This document shows positions 54,512 to 63,134 of a stretch of DNA of 64,000 nt, one piece after another. The position numbers and the translations under genes were made by a program. Position 1 is the first letter of the stretch. Each line of letters opens with the position of its first letter. This stretch comes from Comamonas flocculans (lineage in GTDB: Bacteria > Pseudomonadota > Gammaproteobacteria > Burkholderiales > Burkholderiaceae_C), in NCBI RefSeq assembly GCF_007954405.1, contig NZ_CP042344.1, positions 1,426,001 to 1,490,000 on the forward strand, read 5' to 3'. The notes beneath the pieces are model-generated. The model saw only the letters and a list, made by a program, of their open reading frames with translations. It did not search any database and was not told the origin of the DNA.

Positions 54512-55246
54512 TCACCATTTCTCGCCAAAGGGGCGCGCCTCGATCTCGAAGGACCAGGCCGAGCGCGGCTGCTGCGCCAGCCACCAGGCGGATTCGGCCA
54601 CGGCCGCGGGCTGCACGAAGAAGTCGTCGGGCTTGTCCGCAAAACGCTGGCGCGAACGCGGCAGGTCGACGATGCCGTCGATCACGATCAGCGCCACGTG
54701 GATGCCCTGCGGCCAGAGCTGGCGCGCCATGGATTCGGCCAGCGTGCGCTGCGCCGCCTTGGCCTGGGCGAAGGCCGCCGCGCCCGCGCCGCCGCGGCGC
54801 GAGGCGGTGGCGCCGATGACGATGATGTTGCCCCCGCCGAGCCGCTTCATGCCCGGCAGCAGCGCCTGGACGGCGGCAAACAGGCCCAGGGTGTTCACGC
54901 GCCAGCACTGCTCCAGGTCGGACGCCGTCACCTCTTCGACGCTGCCCCAGGCGCCCGAGCCGGCGTTGTAGATGAGCGTGCCCACCGGCCCCTGCCGGGC
55001 CGCCACCTGCGCCAGCGCGGTCTGCAGCGGCTCGGGCTGGCCGGCGTCCACCGCATAGGCGCGCGCCGATGGCAGCTCCTGCGCCAGCGCCGCCGAAAAG
55101 CCGCTGCTGCGCGCGAGCAGCGCCACCGGTGCGCCCTGCGCGCCAAAGCGCCGCGCCAGCGCCGCGCCATTGCCCGGCCCCGTGCCGACGATGGCGCTGA
55201 CCGCCTGCGCCGGCGCGCCTGCACCTTCCTTGAAATCCCGCGCCAT
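54512..55246 (-). CDS. SDR-family protein lacking the catalytic tyrosine
   Basis: 244 residues with a Rossmann SDR fold: nucleotide loop AIVGTGPGNGAALARRFGAQ (~18-37; GxGPGxG variant), LIYNAGSGAWGSVEEV (NAG, ~89), NIIVIGATASRRGG (Ser of the tetrad, ~139) and AFAQAKAAQRTLAESMA (~157). At the YxxxK site it reads FAQAK, so Phe replaces the active-site Tyr while Lys remains. C-terminus FFVQPAAVAESAWWLA. Probably a redox-impaired or atypical SDR; a repeat follows upstream at 55332. Confidence 0.82.
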   Translation of the reverse strand: MARDFKEGAGAPAQAVSAIVGTGPGNGAALARRFGAQGAPVALLARSSGFSAALAQELPSARAYAVDAGQPEPLQTALAQVAARQGPVGTLIYNAGSGAWGSVEEVTASDLEQCWRVNTLGLFAAVQALLPGMKRLGGGNIIVIGATASRRGGAGAAAFAQAKAAQRTLAESMARQLWPQGIHVALIVIDGIVDLPRSRQRFADKPDDFFVQPAAVAESAWWLAQQPRSAWSFEIEARPFGEKW

Positions 55247-55331
55247 CTCGCTTCACTCCTTTGCCTGGTTGCCGGCCCCGCCCGGCGCCCTGCGTCCAGT
55301 CACAGCATGCCCCGGCAAGACTTGTTGACTA

Positions 55332-55392
55332 CAAACAATATAGCTGTCAGCGCCCGGCCACAGGGCGTTACAGCCCGAAAGCACTCAAAAAC
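55332..55392 (+). repeat. Dispersed AGCTGTCAGCGC-family repeat, copy 8
   Basis: Plus strand reads AACAATATAGCTGTCAGCGC, then CCGGCCACAGGGCGTTACAG and CCCGAAAGCACTCAAAAACC. It lies in the 190-bp gap between the VOC gene stop and the SDR gene start, which holds nothing else recognisable. The CGTTACAGCCCGAAA half matches the copy inside the acetoacetyl-CoA synthetase. Confidence 0.75.
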
Positions 55393-55436
55393 CATCGGCT
55401 GGACCCCAAGCTGCATCTGCACCGCAGGCCTGCCCG

Positions 55437-56072
55437 TCAGGACGAAGACAGCAGGCGCAGCCCCTGCGGCGTGCGGATGTGCGCGACCAGCCGCGCCGCC
55501 TCGCCCGCGCGCACCCGCACTGGCGCCTGCAGCGCGAGCGAGGTCAGCAGGCGCGACACGCGATCGGGCTCGGGATGGAAGATCTCCAGTTGCTCCAGCG
55601 CCAGGCCCATGTCGGGCATGCGGGCCGCGGGGTGCTCGGCGCACTGCCATTCGATGAGCGCCGGCGCCGCCCCGTCCAGCACCATGGCGCCGTCGACGCC
55701 AAGGCTGATCAGCCAGTTCAGCGCACCGCGGCTCATGGGTTCGGCCGCGCCCAGCGGCTCCGAGGCCGCCGCCAGGGCGCCGTCGATCGCGCTGCTGCGC
55801 GCCACCCAGGTGCGCAGCGCCGGCGGTGCCCCGGGCGGCAAGGCATCGAGCCCGAACCAGCGCGCGCGGCCGGGGGGCGGCGCCGCCGGGTTGGGCGCGA
55901 TCACCTCCAGATAGCTGCTCTCGCCCAGGCGCAGCAGGCGGTTGTGCGTGGCCATGCGCGGGTGCTCGCCGCCGGCGAGCGGCGCCACGCCCAGCAGCCG
56001 GGCGACGCAGGCCGCGCCCGCGTCGAGCGAGTGGCAGGTGACGACGAGGTGGTCAAGCAGGGTCGGGGTCAC
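55437..56072 (-). CDS. VOC-family glyoxalase-like protein
   Basis: 211 residues from GTG 56072. N-terminal LLDHLVVTCHSLDAGAACVA (~5-24) with RLLGVAPLAGGEHPRMATHN (~25-44) and LRLGESSYLEVIAPNP (~47) resembles the Glyoxalase-like (PF13468-type) VOC fold: His, Glu metal positions near ~8 and ~56. Reaction unknown; members include dioxygenase-like and resistance proteins. No ATG lies in the conserved start region; GTG fits. Follows gor (29-bp gap) in the same direction. Confidence 0.75.
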   Translation of the reverse strand: MTPTLLDHLVVTCHSLDAGAACVARLLGVAPLAGGEHPRMATHNRLLRLGESSYLEVIAPNPAAPPPGRARWFGLDALPPGAPPALRTWVARSSAIDGALAAASEPLGAAEPMSRGALNWLISLGVDGAMVLDGAAPALIEWQCAEHPAARMPDMGLALEQLEIFHPEPDRVSRLLTSLALQAPVRVRAGEAARLVAHIRTPQGLRLLSSS

Positions 56073-56101
56073 GTTCGGGGCTCCTCGGGCAGAAAGCGCG
56101 C

Positions 56102-57487
56102 TCAGGTGCGCGTCAGCTCGCGCAGGGTGACGAACTCTTCCGCGCTGGTCGGGTGTATGCCTATGGTCGCATCGAACTGCGCCTTGGTCGCGCCGCACTG
56201 CAGCGCCACCGCAAAGCCCTGGATGATCTCGCCCGCGTCGGCGCCGACGATGTGCGCGCCGAGCACGCGATCGCTGGCGTCGTCGACGACGAGCTTGACC
56301 AGCGTGCGCTCGCTGCGCCCCGACAGGCTGTGCTGCAGCGGCCGGAAGTCGCTGCGGTAGATGCGCACTTTGGCGCAGCGCTCGCGCGCCTGCGCCTCGC
56401 TCAGTCCCACCGTGCCTATCGGCGGGTGGGTGAAGATGGCGGTGGCGATGTTGTCGTAGTCCATCGTGCGCGCCGCCTTGCCCGGCGCCGGGCCGAAGAG
56501 CTGGTCCACCAGCGCCATCGCCTCGGCCAGGGCCACGGGCGTGAGCTCCTTGCGCCCGACCACGTCGCCCACCGCATAGATGCCGGGCACGCTGGTGGCA
56601 AACCGCGCATCGGCCTCGATCGCGCCGTTGTCGGCCAGGCGCACGCCCGCCACCTCCAGGCCCAGGTCCGCCGTCGCGGCGCGCCGCCCGGTCGCGTAGA
56701 GCACCACGTCCGCCTCCAGCGCGCTGCCGTCCTTGAGGATCAGGCGCCGGCCTTCGCCCGCGGCTTCGACGCGCACCACGTCGGCATGGCAGCGGATGTC
56801 CACGCCGGCCTTGCCCATCTCCTGCGCGGCAAAGTTGCGCACCTCGTCGTCGAAGCCGCGCAGGATCTGCTCGCCGCGGTACAACTGCACCACCTCGCTG
56901 CCCATGCCGCGGAAGATGCTGGCGAACTCGCTGGCGATGTAACCGCCGCCGACCACCGCCAGGCGGCGCGGAAAGCGCGGCAGGTCGAAGATGTCGTCCG
57001 AGGTGATGACCAGCTCGCGCCCGGGCAGCTCGGGCACCCAGGGCGCGCCGCCCGTGGCCAGCACGATGGTGGCGGCGCTGTGGTGCGTGACGCGCCCGTC
57101 GGCATGCTGCACCTGCACGGTGTGCGCATCCACCAGCCGTGCATGGCCCTGCATGCGCTCGACCCCGGCGCTGGTCATCAGGTTTTCGTAGATGGCGTTG
57201 AGCTGGCCTATGGAGCGGGCGCGGTTGGCCTTGAGCAGCTCCCAGTCCAGCACCGGCTCGCCCGGCAGGCTCCAGCCGTAGCCGCGCGCATCGGCAAAGC
57301 CTTCGGCGTATTCGGCCGCGTAGCTGTAGAGCTTCTTGGGAATGCAGCCCACGTTCACGCAGGTGCCGCCCATGCGCCCCGATTCCGCCAGCGCCACGCG
57401 CACCCCGCGCTGCCCGGCAAAGCGCGCGGCGCGCACCCCGCCCGAGCCGCCGCCCACCACGAAAAGATCAAAGTCGAAACCCGCCAT
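56102..57487 (-). CDS. gor: Glutathione-disulfide reductase
   Basis: 461 residues. Reduces glutathione disulfide with NADPH. FAD motif FVVGGGSGGVRAARFAGQRG (~9-28); redox disulfide GGTCVNVGCIPKKL (Cys-x4-Cys, ~42); NAD(P)-binding LAVVGGGYIASEFASIFRGM (~173-192) with Arg-rich tail YRGEQILRGFD consistent with NADPH; active-site base IGIHPTSAEEFV (~449). FAD-exit ATGRRAATADLGLE. ATG 57487 matches the family. Upstream gene of the VOC protein. Confidence 0.95.
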   Translation of the reverse strand: MAGFDFDLFVVGGGSGGVRAARFAGQRGVRVALAESGRMGGTCVNVGCIPKKLYSYAAEYAEGFADARGYGWSLPGEPVLDWELLKANRARSIGQLNAIYENLMTSAGVERMQGHARLVDAHTVQVQHADGRVTHHSAATIVLATGGAPWVPELPGRELVITSDDIFDLPRFPRRLAVVGGGYIASEFASIFRGMGSEVVQLYRGEQILRGFDDEVRNFAAQEMGKAGVDIRCHADVVRVEAAGEGRRLILKDGSALEADVVLYATGRRAATADLGLEVAGVRLADNGAIEADARFATSVPGIYAVGDVVGRKELTPVALAEAMALVDQLFGPAPGKAARTMDYDNIATAIFTHPPIGTVGLSEAQARERCAKVRIYRSDFRPLQHSLSGRSERTLVKLVVDDASDRVLGAHIVGADAGEIIQGFAVALQCGATKAQFDATIGIHPTSAEEFVTLRELTRT

Positions 57488-57661
57488 GCCTGTGCTTCCC
57501 CGCCGCTGTCCAGGCCCCCAGTGTATGCAGCCGCGCAAGACCGTACGTGCGGGCCGGCCACGCCCGCAGGCCGTGCGGTTTTGCCCCCGGCGCTACTCTT
57601 GCGCCAGAATGCCCCGCTGTGCCGAACCGCGGCGCGCCCGCACCACCCTCAGGAGTACCCC

Positions 57662-58225
57662 ATGACCGCCATGCGAGCCCTTTTGACACTGCTGCTGCTT
57701 GCGCTGGGCAGCAGCCTCGCCCTTGCCCAGGACATCAAGCTCAAGCCCGGCCTGTGGGAGGTGCAGGGCAGCATGAAGACCAGCAGCGGCCGCCTGGAAG
57801 CCGCGATGGCGCAGATGCAGGCGGAACTGGCCAAGATGCCGCCCGAGCAGCGCCGCCAGATGGAGCAGATGATGCGCGCCAACGGCATGGGCGCGGGCGG
57901 CAACGCGATGAACCACACGGTCAAGATCTGCATGACGCAAAAGGACGTGGATCTGGACCAGATCAAGTCCAGCGACGACTGCACGCACAAGGTCAGGCGC
58001 AGCGGCCCCAAGACGCTGCAGATGAGCTTTCAGTGCACCGGCTCGGACGGCAGCGGCCCGAGCTCGGGCGAAGGCACGGTGAACCTGGACAGCCCCACCG
58101 CCTACCGCGGCCAGTACAAGATGCGCACCACCGCCGACGGGCAGCCCGAGCAGATGGACTTCAGCCAGCAGGGCAAGTGGCTGTCGGCCGACTGCGGCAA
58201 GGTCAAGCCCCTGGGCCAGCAGTAG
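57662..58225 (+). CDS. DUF3617 exported protein
   Basis: 187 residues. Signal peptide ~1-23 (ALLTLLLLALGSSLALAQ). DUF3617 hallmarks: IKLKPGLWEVQGSMKTSSG (~25-43), VKICMTQKDVDLDQIKSSDD (~97-116) with two Cys (CMT...DDC), and the C-terminal QGKWLSADCGKVKPL. The Met/Gln-rich segment AAMAQMQAELAKMPPEQRRQ is the family's variable helix. Periplasmic, function unknown. Preceded by aggagt at the ribosome-binding position. Next gene is nnrS-like, 19 bp on. Confidence 0.88.
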   Translation: MTAMRALLTLLLLALGSSLALAQDIKLKPGLWEVQGSMKTSSGRLEAAMAQMQAELAKMPPEQRRQMEQMMRANGMGAGGNAMNHTVKICMTQKDVDLDQIKSSDDCTHKVRRSGPKTLQMSFQCTGSDGSGPSSGEGTVNLDSPTAYRGQYKMRTTADGQPEQMDFSQQGKWLSADCGKVKPLGQQ

Positions 58226-58244
58226 GCGCTGGCGCGCCCAGGCC

Positions 58245-59396
58245 ATGGCCGCAGCGCCGCCCGCAGCCCGAAGCACCCGAGGCGCCAGGAGCGCCTGGCA
58301 CTTTCCGGGCAGCTACTGGTTCCCGCTGGCGGCGCTGTACGGCGCCATCGTGCTGCCCTGGTCGGTGCTGGGCCAGATCGGTCTGCTGCCCGCTCCGGCG
58401 GCGCTGCGCACCGGGCTGGGGCATGCGCACGAGATGCTCTTCGGCTTCGCGCTGGCGGTGGTGGCGGGCTACACGCTCAAGCCCGGCACCATGGGGCGCA
58501 GCGCCCTGCTGCTGCTGGCCTGGGCGCTGGCGCGCCTGGCCTTCGTGCTGGCCCCGGCCAGCCGCGTGGCCTTCGGCCTGAACGGCTTGTTCGTTGCCGG
58601 GCTGGCGCTGCTGGTGGCGCCCACCTACCTCAGGGCCAGCAAGTGGAGCAACCGCTCGGTGGCGCTGGTCATCGGCGCACTGGCGCTCGCACTGCTGGCC
58701 TTTCACCTGGCGGGCCAGGCGGGCGGGCGCCACAGCGCGGTGCTGGTGGCGGTGCTGCTGCTGAGCACACTGATGTTCTTCATGGGCGGGCGCATTCTGG
58801 CTCCGGCGGTGGCCGGCCACGTGCGCACCCGGCGCGCGCCGCTGGTGCACGTGGTGCAGCCGGCGCTGGAGCTGGCCGTGCTGTGCCTGCTGGGCGCCGC
58901 CGTGCTGCTGGCGGCTGGCGGCATCGCCTGGGGCATGCGCCTGGCGGGTGCGCTGCTGCTCGCCGCCGCCGCGCTGGCGCTGGTGCGCGTGCTGCGCTGG
59001 CACGCCTGGCTGTGCCACGACCAGCCCGACCTGCTGGCGCTGCTGGCGGGCTACCTCTGGCTGATTGCCGGCTGGCTGCTGACCGGCGCCGCCTTGCTGG
59101 CGCAGCGCCCGGCCACCACCGCGCTGCACGCGATCACCGCCGGGGCGCTGGGCACGCTGACCCATACGGTGATGCTGCGCACGCGCATGTTCCGCGTCAC
59201 CGGCAACACCTTGCACCTGCGCTGGGCCTACCTGGGCGCGCTGCTGCTGGGACTGGCGGCGCTGCTGCGCATCGGGGGCCAGGGCCCCGCGCCGCTGCTG
59301 GCCGCCAGCGTTCTGTGGAGCCTGGCCTACCTGCTGCTGGCGGGTGTGCTGCTGTGGCTGCGCAGCGCCCGGGCGCGCGCTGCCAAAAGCGCTTGA
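58245..59396 (+). CDS. NnrS-family membrane protein
   Basis: 383 residues, about twelve transmembrane helices. NnrS features: N-terminal FPLAALYGAIVLPWSVLGQI, GLGHAHEMLFGFALAVVAGY (HxHEMLFG, ~57-76), TLMFFMGGRILAPAVAG (~174), LHAITAGALGTLTHTVMLRT (~292-311). NnrS is a heme- and copper-binding protein tied to nitric oxide and nitrosative-stress tolerance; the conserved His sets are present. No nor, nir or nnrR genes are in the window. Follows DUF3617 by 19 bp. Confidence 0.9.
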   Translation: MAAAPPAARSTRGARSAWHFPGSYWFPLAALYGAIVLPWSVLGQIGLLPAPAALRTGLGHAHEMLFGFALAVVAGYTLKPGTMGRSALLLLAWALARLAFVLAPASRVAFGLNGLFVAGLALLVAPTYLRASKWSNRSVALVIGALALALLAFHLAGQAGGRHSAVLVAVLLLSTLMFFMGGRILAPAVAGHVRTRRAPLVHVVQPALELAVLCLLGAAVLLAAGGIAWGMRLAGALLLAAAALALVRVLRWHAWLCHDQPDLLALLAGYLWLIAGWLLTGAALLAQRPATTALHAITAGALGTLTHTVMLRTRMFRVTGNTLHLRWAYLGALLLGLAALLRIGGQGPAPLLAASVLWSLAYLLLAGVLLWLRSARARAAKSA

Positions 59397-59429
59397 GCGC
59401 GCCGGCAGCGGGCCGATATCATGGCGGGC

Positions 59430-59834
59430 ATGTTCACGAACCTCACGCCTTTTCTCACCCAATGGGCGATCACAGCGCTGGCGCTCTGGGTGGCAAGCTA
59501 CATCTTCAAGGGCGTGAAGTTCGACAGCGCCGGCGCGCTGCTCGTCTCCGCGCTGCTGCTCGGGTTTGCCAACGCCATCGTGCGCCCGCTGCTCATCGTG
59601 CTCACGCTGCCGCTGACCCTCATCACCTTCGGCCTGTTTCTGCTGGTGATCAATGCGCTGGTCATCCTGCTGGTGTCGGCGCTGGTCAAGGGATTTCGGC
59701 TCTCGGGCTTCTGGACGGCGCTGTTCGCCAGCCTCTTCGTCTCGCTCTTGAGCATGCTGATCGGCGCGACGGTGACGGGGGGCGACCCGGCACTGCAGAT
59801 CCAGATGCCGCAGGGTTCGGGCACCTGGCTCTGA
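59430..59834 (+). CDS. Mycobacteriophage-holin-4-like (PF04020-type) membrane protein
   Basis: 134 residues from ATG 59430, four transmembrane helices: FLTQWAITALALWVASYIF, LLVSALLLGFANAIVRPLLI, VLTLPLTLITFGLFLLVINA, GFRLSGFWTALFASLFVSLL. The NAIVRPLLIVLTLPLTLITF stretch is the family signature. Despite the holin name these are housekeeping membrane proteins in many bacteria; no prophage genes surround it. An ATG nine bases upstream (59421) is possible. Convergent with higA with no gap. Confidence 0.85.
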   Translation: MFTNLTPFLTQWAITALALWVASYIFKGVKFDSAGALLVSALLLGFANAIVRPLLIVLTLPLTLITFGLFLLVINALVILLVSALVKGFRLSGFWTALFASLFVSLLSMLIGATVTGGDPALQIQMPQGSGTWL

Positions 59835-60137
59835 TCAGGCGCTTTGTGTCGAATAGCGCTCTATTGCGGCCAGCGCCTCGCGCATCGACTGGCGTGCCCG
59901 GCGCAGGTCGTACTCGCTCTGCAAGTTGAGCCAGCTCTGCGCCTCGGTGCCGAAAAACGCCGCCAGGCGCAGCGCGGTATCGGCGGTGATGCCGCGCTGC
60001 CCCTTGACGATTTCGTTGATGCGACGCGCAGGCACGCCAATCGCCTTGGCGATGCGGTACTGGCTGATGCCCATGGGGACGAGAAAGTCTTCCTGCAGGA
60101 TCTCGCCCGGATGGGGCCATTGGGGATGCGTGGTCAT
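59835..60137 (-). CDS. higA: HigA-type antitoxin
   Basis: 100 residues. Helix-turn-helix antitoxin: HPGEILQEDFLVPMGISQYR (~9-28), IAKAIGVPARRINEIVKGQR (~29-48), GITADTALRLAAFFGTEAQS (~49-68), WLNLQSEYDLRRAR. Represses its own operon with the toxin and neutralises it. Follows higB with an 11-bp gap, toxin-first order typical of HigBA. HTH_XRE in ~12-66. Confidence 0.93.
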   Translation of the reverse strand: MTTHPQWPHPGEILQEDFLVPMGISQYRIAKAIGVPARRINEIVKGQRGITADTALRLAAFFGTEAQSWLNLQSEYDLRRARQSMREALAAIERYSTQSA

Positions 60138-60148
60138 ACCAAATCCTT

Positions 60149-60427
60149 TCAGTGGTAGCCGACGATCTCGACCTGGCTAGCGTGCCCGTCCGACCAGAGG
60201 AAGCACAAGCGCCACTGGCTGTTGATGCGGATGCTGTATTGGCCTTTGCGGTCGCCGCGCAGCGCCTCCAGCCGATTGCCTGGCGGCACGCGCAAGAAGT
60301 CCAGCGATGTCGCCGCGTGCAGTTGCGCCAGGCGCCGCAGCGCCACCGCTTCAATGGCGACGAAACGCGCCACCCTTTTTTGCTCGAAGAGCGCTTTCGT
60401 GTCCGAACAGCGGAAATCGAGGATCAT
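60149..60427 (-). CDS. higB: HigB-type toxin (RelE/ParE fold)
   Basis: 92 residues from ATG 60427. RelE/HigB ribosome-dependent mRNase pattern: MILDFRCSDTKALFEQKRVA (~1-20), RLAQLHAATSLDFLRVPPGN (~32-51), RLEALRGDRKGQYSIRINSQ, WRLCFLWSDG with the basic and His residues of the active site. Toxin first, HigA second. Two upstream in-frame codons (60433) are open. Addiction-module function inferred from family. Confidence 0.9.
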   Translation of the reverse strand: MILDFRCSDTKALFEQKRVARFVAIEAVALRRLAQLHAATSLDFLRVPPGNRLEALRGDRKGQYSIRINSQWRLCFLWSDGHASQVEIVGYH

Positions 60428-60470
60428 TGGCACCGATATTAACGGGCCGCAGTATTAACGTCAAACGTTA

Positions 60471-62555
60471 TCAAACGGACGCGCGCCGCGCCGCAAACTC
60501 CACGAACCACGCGAGCGAGCCCGGGTTGGCCATGGCCTCGCGGTTCACCACCTTCTCGATCGTCTGGCCCAGCAGCAGCTTCTTGATCGGCAGCTCCTGC
60601 TTCTTGCCCGACAGCGTGCGCGGGATTTCCGGCACCTGAAAGATCTCGTTGGGCACGAAACGCGGGCTCAGCGAGCGGCGGATGGCGTCGTTGATGCGCG
60701 CCGTCAAAGCCTCGTCCAGCGCGTGGCCGGGGCGCAGCACGACGAACAGCGGCATCCAGCTCTCGCGGCCCAGGTATTCCAGGTCCACCACCATGGAGTC
60801 GAGCACCTCGGGCAGGGCCTCGACGGCGCTGTAGACCTCGCTCGTGCCCATGCGCAAGCCCTGGCGGTTGATGGTGGCGTCCGAGCGCCCGTAGATCACG
60901 CACCATTCGCCCTCGCCGTGCTCGTCGCCCACGCGCAGCCAGTCGCCATGACGCCAGACGCTGCCGGCCTCGGGGCCGAGGTCGCCGCCGCCGGGTTTGC
61001 GCCCATGCCCCGGCGGGTACATCTCGAAGTAGCTTGCCAGGTAGCGGGCCTTGCCCGGGTCGTTCCAGAAGGTGAGCGGCATCGAGGGAATCGGCTGGGT
61101 GCAGACCAGCTCGCCCACCTGGCCCTTGACCGGGCGGCCGGCATCGTCCCAGGCCTCGACCGCGGCGCCGAGCATGCGGCACTGCATCACGCCGGGGCGC
61201 TGCGGCAATTCGGGCGTGCCGGCGATGAAGCCGCCGGCGAAGTCGGTGCCGCCCGAGACGTTGAACCACCAGATGTCCTGCTGCGCGGGCGTCCTGGCGA
61301 TGCGCCGGAACTGCTCCGTGCCCCATTGCTGCACCTCGGGCGAAAGCGGCGAGCCGGTGGTGCCGATGGCGCGGATGCGCGACAGGTCGCCGCACTGCGC
61401 CAGATCGACGCCCGCCTTGACGCAGCCCGCGTAGAAGGCCGCGCCCGAACCGAGGAAGGTGACGCCGTGGCGCGCGGCGAAGCGCCAGAGCGTGCCCCAG
61501 TCGGGCGCATCCCTGGGGCCGCCGGGGCTGCCGTCGAAGATCACGCAGGTGGTGCCGGTGAGCAGGCCGCCGACCTGGATGTTCCACATGATCCAGCCGG
61601 TGGAGGAATACCAGCAGAAGCGCTCGCCGAAATTGTTCGGCGCGTAGCTGCAGCCGACGTCGCTGTGCAGGCCGGTGGTCATGGACACGACGAGGATGCC
61701 GCCATGCGAATGCACGATGGGCTTGGGCAGGCCGGTGGTGCCGCTGGAATAGACGATCCACAGCGGATGATCAAAGTCCAGCCACAGCGGGGTGAACGCC
61801 GCGGTTTGTGCATCATTTCGGGCTGTAACGCTGGCCCAGTCTGCGCTGTCAGCTATGGTTTCAGTATCTTGCAGATGGCGCACCGCCAGCACGTGCTGCA
61901 CGCTGGGCAGCTCGGCGCGCAGTTGAGCGACGGTGTCGCTGCGCTCCAGTGCGCGGCCCGCCCAGGTGACGCCGTCGACGGCGATCAGCACCTTGGGCTC
62001 GATCTGGCGCAAGCGGTCGAGCACCGCATGGCTGCCCATGTCGGGCGCGCACACGCTCCAGACTGCGCCGATGCTGGCGCAGGCGAGGAAGGCGACCATG
62101 GTCTCGGGAATGTTGGGCAGATAGGCGGCGATGCGGTCGCCGGGCTGCACGCCAACCTCCTGCAGGTGCAGCGCCAGCGCCGCCACCTGGCGGCGCAATT
62201 CGGGCCAGGAGAGTTCGCGCACGCGGCCGCGCTCGTCCTCGGCGATCAGGGCGGGCTGCCCGGCGGCATGGGCGGCATCGGTGTGGCGCAGCACCTGCTG
62301 CGCGTAGTTCACCTGCGCGCCGGGAAACCACTCTGCGCCGGGCATCACGTTCCTGCCCAGCGCCGCCCGGTGCGGGGTGGGGGATTGCAGATCGGCCCAG
62401 TCCCAGATGCTCTGCCAGAAGGCATCGAGCTCGGTGACCGACCACTGCCACAGCGCGTGGTAGTCGGCGAATTCGAGGCCGCGGCTGCGGCGCAGCCAGT
62501 CCTGATAGCGGCGGATCAGCGGGACGCAAGGGGGGAATGCAGGGGGCGTGGTCAT
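60471..62555 (-). CDS. Acetoacetate-CoA ligase (acetoacetyl-CoA synthetase)
   Basis: 694 residues. Activates acetoacetate with ATP and CoA, feeding ketone-body or PHB carbon to acetyl-CoA. ANL family motifs: WIVYSSGTTGLPKPIVHSHG (~266-285), TGSPLSPEVQ (~385), GGTDFAGGFIAGTPELP (~415), GRSDATINRQGLRMGTSEVY (~562-581), and the C-terminal catalytic Lys RTLSGKKQELPIKKLLLG. Extended N-terminal HALWQWSVTELDAFWQSIWD is the acetoacetyl-specific form. Residues ~229-251 are encoded by a dispersed repeat. ATG 62555 or an internal Met could start it. Confidence 0.92.
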   Translation of the reverse strand: MTTPPAFPPCVPLIRRYQDWLRRSRGLEFADYHALWQWSVTELDAFWQSIWDWADLQSPTPHRAALGRNVMPGAEWFPGAQVNYAQQVLRHTDAAHAAGQPALIAEDERGRVRELSWPELRRQVAALALHLQEVGVQPGDRIAAYLPNIPETMVAFLACASIGAVWSVCAPDMGSHAVLDRLRQIEPKVLIAVDGVTWAGRALERSDTVAQLRAELPSVQHVLAVRHLQDTETIADSADWASVTARNDAQTAAFTPLWLDFDHPLWIVYSSGTTGLPKPIVHSHGGILVVSMTTGLHSDVGCSYAPNNFGERFCWYSSTGWIMWNIQVGGLLTGTTCVIFDGSPGGPRDAPDWGTLWRFAARHGVTFLGSGAAFYAGCVKAGVDLAQCGDLSRIRAIGTTGSPLSPEVQQWGTEQFRRIARTPAQQDIWWFNVSGGTDFAGGFIAGTPELPQRPGVMQCRMLGAAVEAWDDAGRPVKGQVGELVCTQPIPSMPLTFWNDPGKARYLASYFEMYPPGHGRKPGGGDLGPEAGSVWRHGDWLRVGDEHGEGEWCVIYGRSDATINRQGLRMGTSEVYSAVEALPEVLDSMVVDLEYLGRESWMPLFVVLRPGHALDEALTARINDAIRRSLSPRFVPNEIFQVPEIPRTLSGKKQELPIKKLLLGQTIEKVVNREAMANPGSLAWFVEFAARRASV
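61803..61870 (-). repeat. Dispersed AGCTGTCAGCGC-family repeat, copy 9, in frame inside acetoacetyl-CoA synthetase
   Basis: Minus strand reads ACTGAAACCATAGCTGACAG, then CGCAGACTGGGCCAGCGTTA and CAGCCCGAAATGATGCAC. It is sense codons ~229-251 (TETIADSADWASVTARNDAQ) of the ligase, between two N-terminal domain segments, without breaking the frame. Confidence 0.78.
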
Positions 62556-62650
62556 CGCCGGATTATCGAAATCAAACCCCTGCTTGCCAATCGACGTGGA
62601 CGCCCAGGCGACCCGCCGACGGGCAAAGAGGGCCGGTAAACCCCTGTTGA

Positions 62651-62669
62651 AATGAGAATGATTCTCATA
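62651..62669. promoter_or_regulatory. Fur box upstream of the Cys-rich small protein
   Basis: AATGAGAATGATTCTCATA contains the perfect 7-1-7 core TGAGAAT-G-ATTCTCA, the strongest Fur site in the window. It lies 40 bp before ATG 62709. Confidence 0.92.
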
Positions 62670-62708
62670 TATATTGACGCCCTACGCGAGTTCCACGAGG
62701 TAACCACC

Positions 62709-63134
62709 ATGCAGGCCACGCCCAGGCACGAAGACGAGGCAAGGTACAACGATTGCGCGCAGATGCTGGTCAACGCCTGGCGCCAGACCATGGTGCATGG
62801 CATCGACTGTCCGCTGATCGCGCAGCAGTTTCGCTGCGGCTGCGGCGCGCAGGGGCGCGAGGTTTTCACCGCCTTTTGCACCTTCCTGTGCGCACTGGCG
62901 GTGGCGCAGCGCCGCTGCCTCACCGTCAACCCGCCGGGGCAGCACGCGCTGACCACCGACGAGGTGCGCATGCTCACGCTGGTGGCGGCCGCGCAGAACG
63001 ACTGCCCCTCGACCCTGCAGGCGCACCTGAGCTGGCTGGCCTGGCGGCCGCTGCGCAAGACCCTGGAAGACAGCGTGCGCGAACTGGCCGCACTGCTGAG
63101 CAACAGCGGCCAGCGCCTGCCGATGCCGGTCTGA
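62709..63134 (+). CDS. Unknown Fur-controlled cytoplasmic protein
   Basis: 141 residues. No signal peptide or transmembrane helix. Several Cys cluster early (DCPLIAQQFRCGCGAQGRE, ~32-50, and FCTFLCALAV, ~55-64), perhaps a metal or redox site. The C-terminal half is helical (QAHLSWLAWRPLRKTLEDSV). I do not recognise the family. A perfect Fur box upstream and a Fur-controlled TonB receptor downstream place it in the iron-starvation response. ATG 62709 is preferred over the ATG at 62652, which lies inside the Fur box. Confidence 0.75.
   Translation: MQATPRHEDEARYNDCAQMLVNAWRQTMVHGIDCPLIAQQFRCGCGAQGREVFTAFCTFLCALAVAQRRCLTVNPPGQHALTTDEVRMLTLVAAAQNDCPSTLQAHLSWLAWRPLRKTLEDSVRELAALLSNSGQRLPMPV

Noticed and set aside
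59430..59834. Holin-like protein as evidence of a prophage
   Set aside because: No phage structural, integrase or lysis genes nearby; this family is common in bacterial chromosomes.
59835..60427. Toxin-antitoxin pair as a novel system
   Set aside because: Order, lengths and motifs are those of standard HigBA modules.
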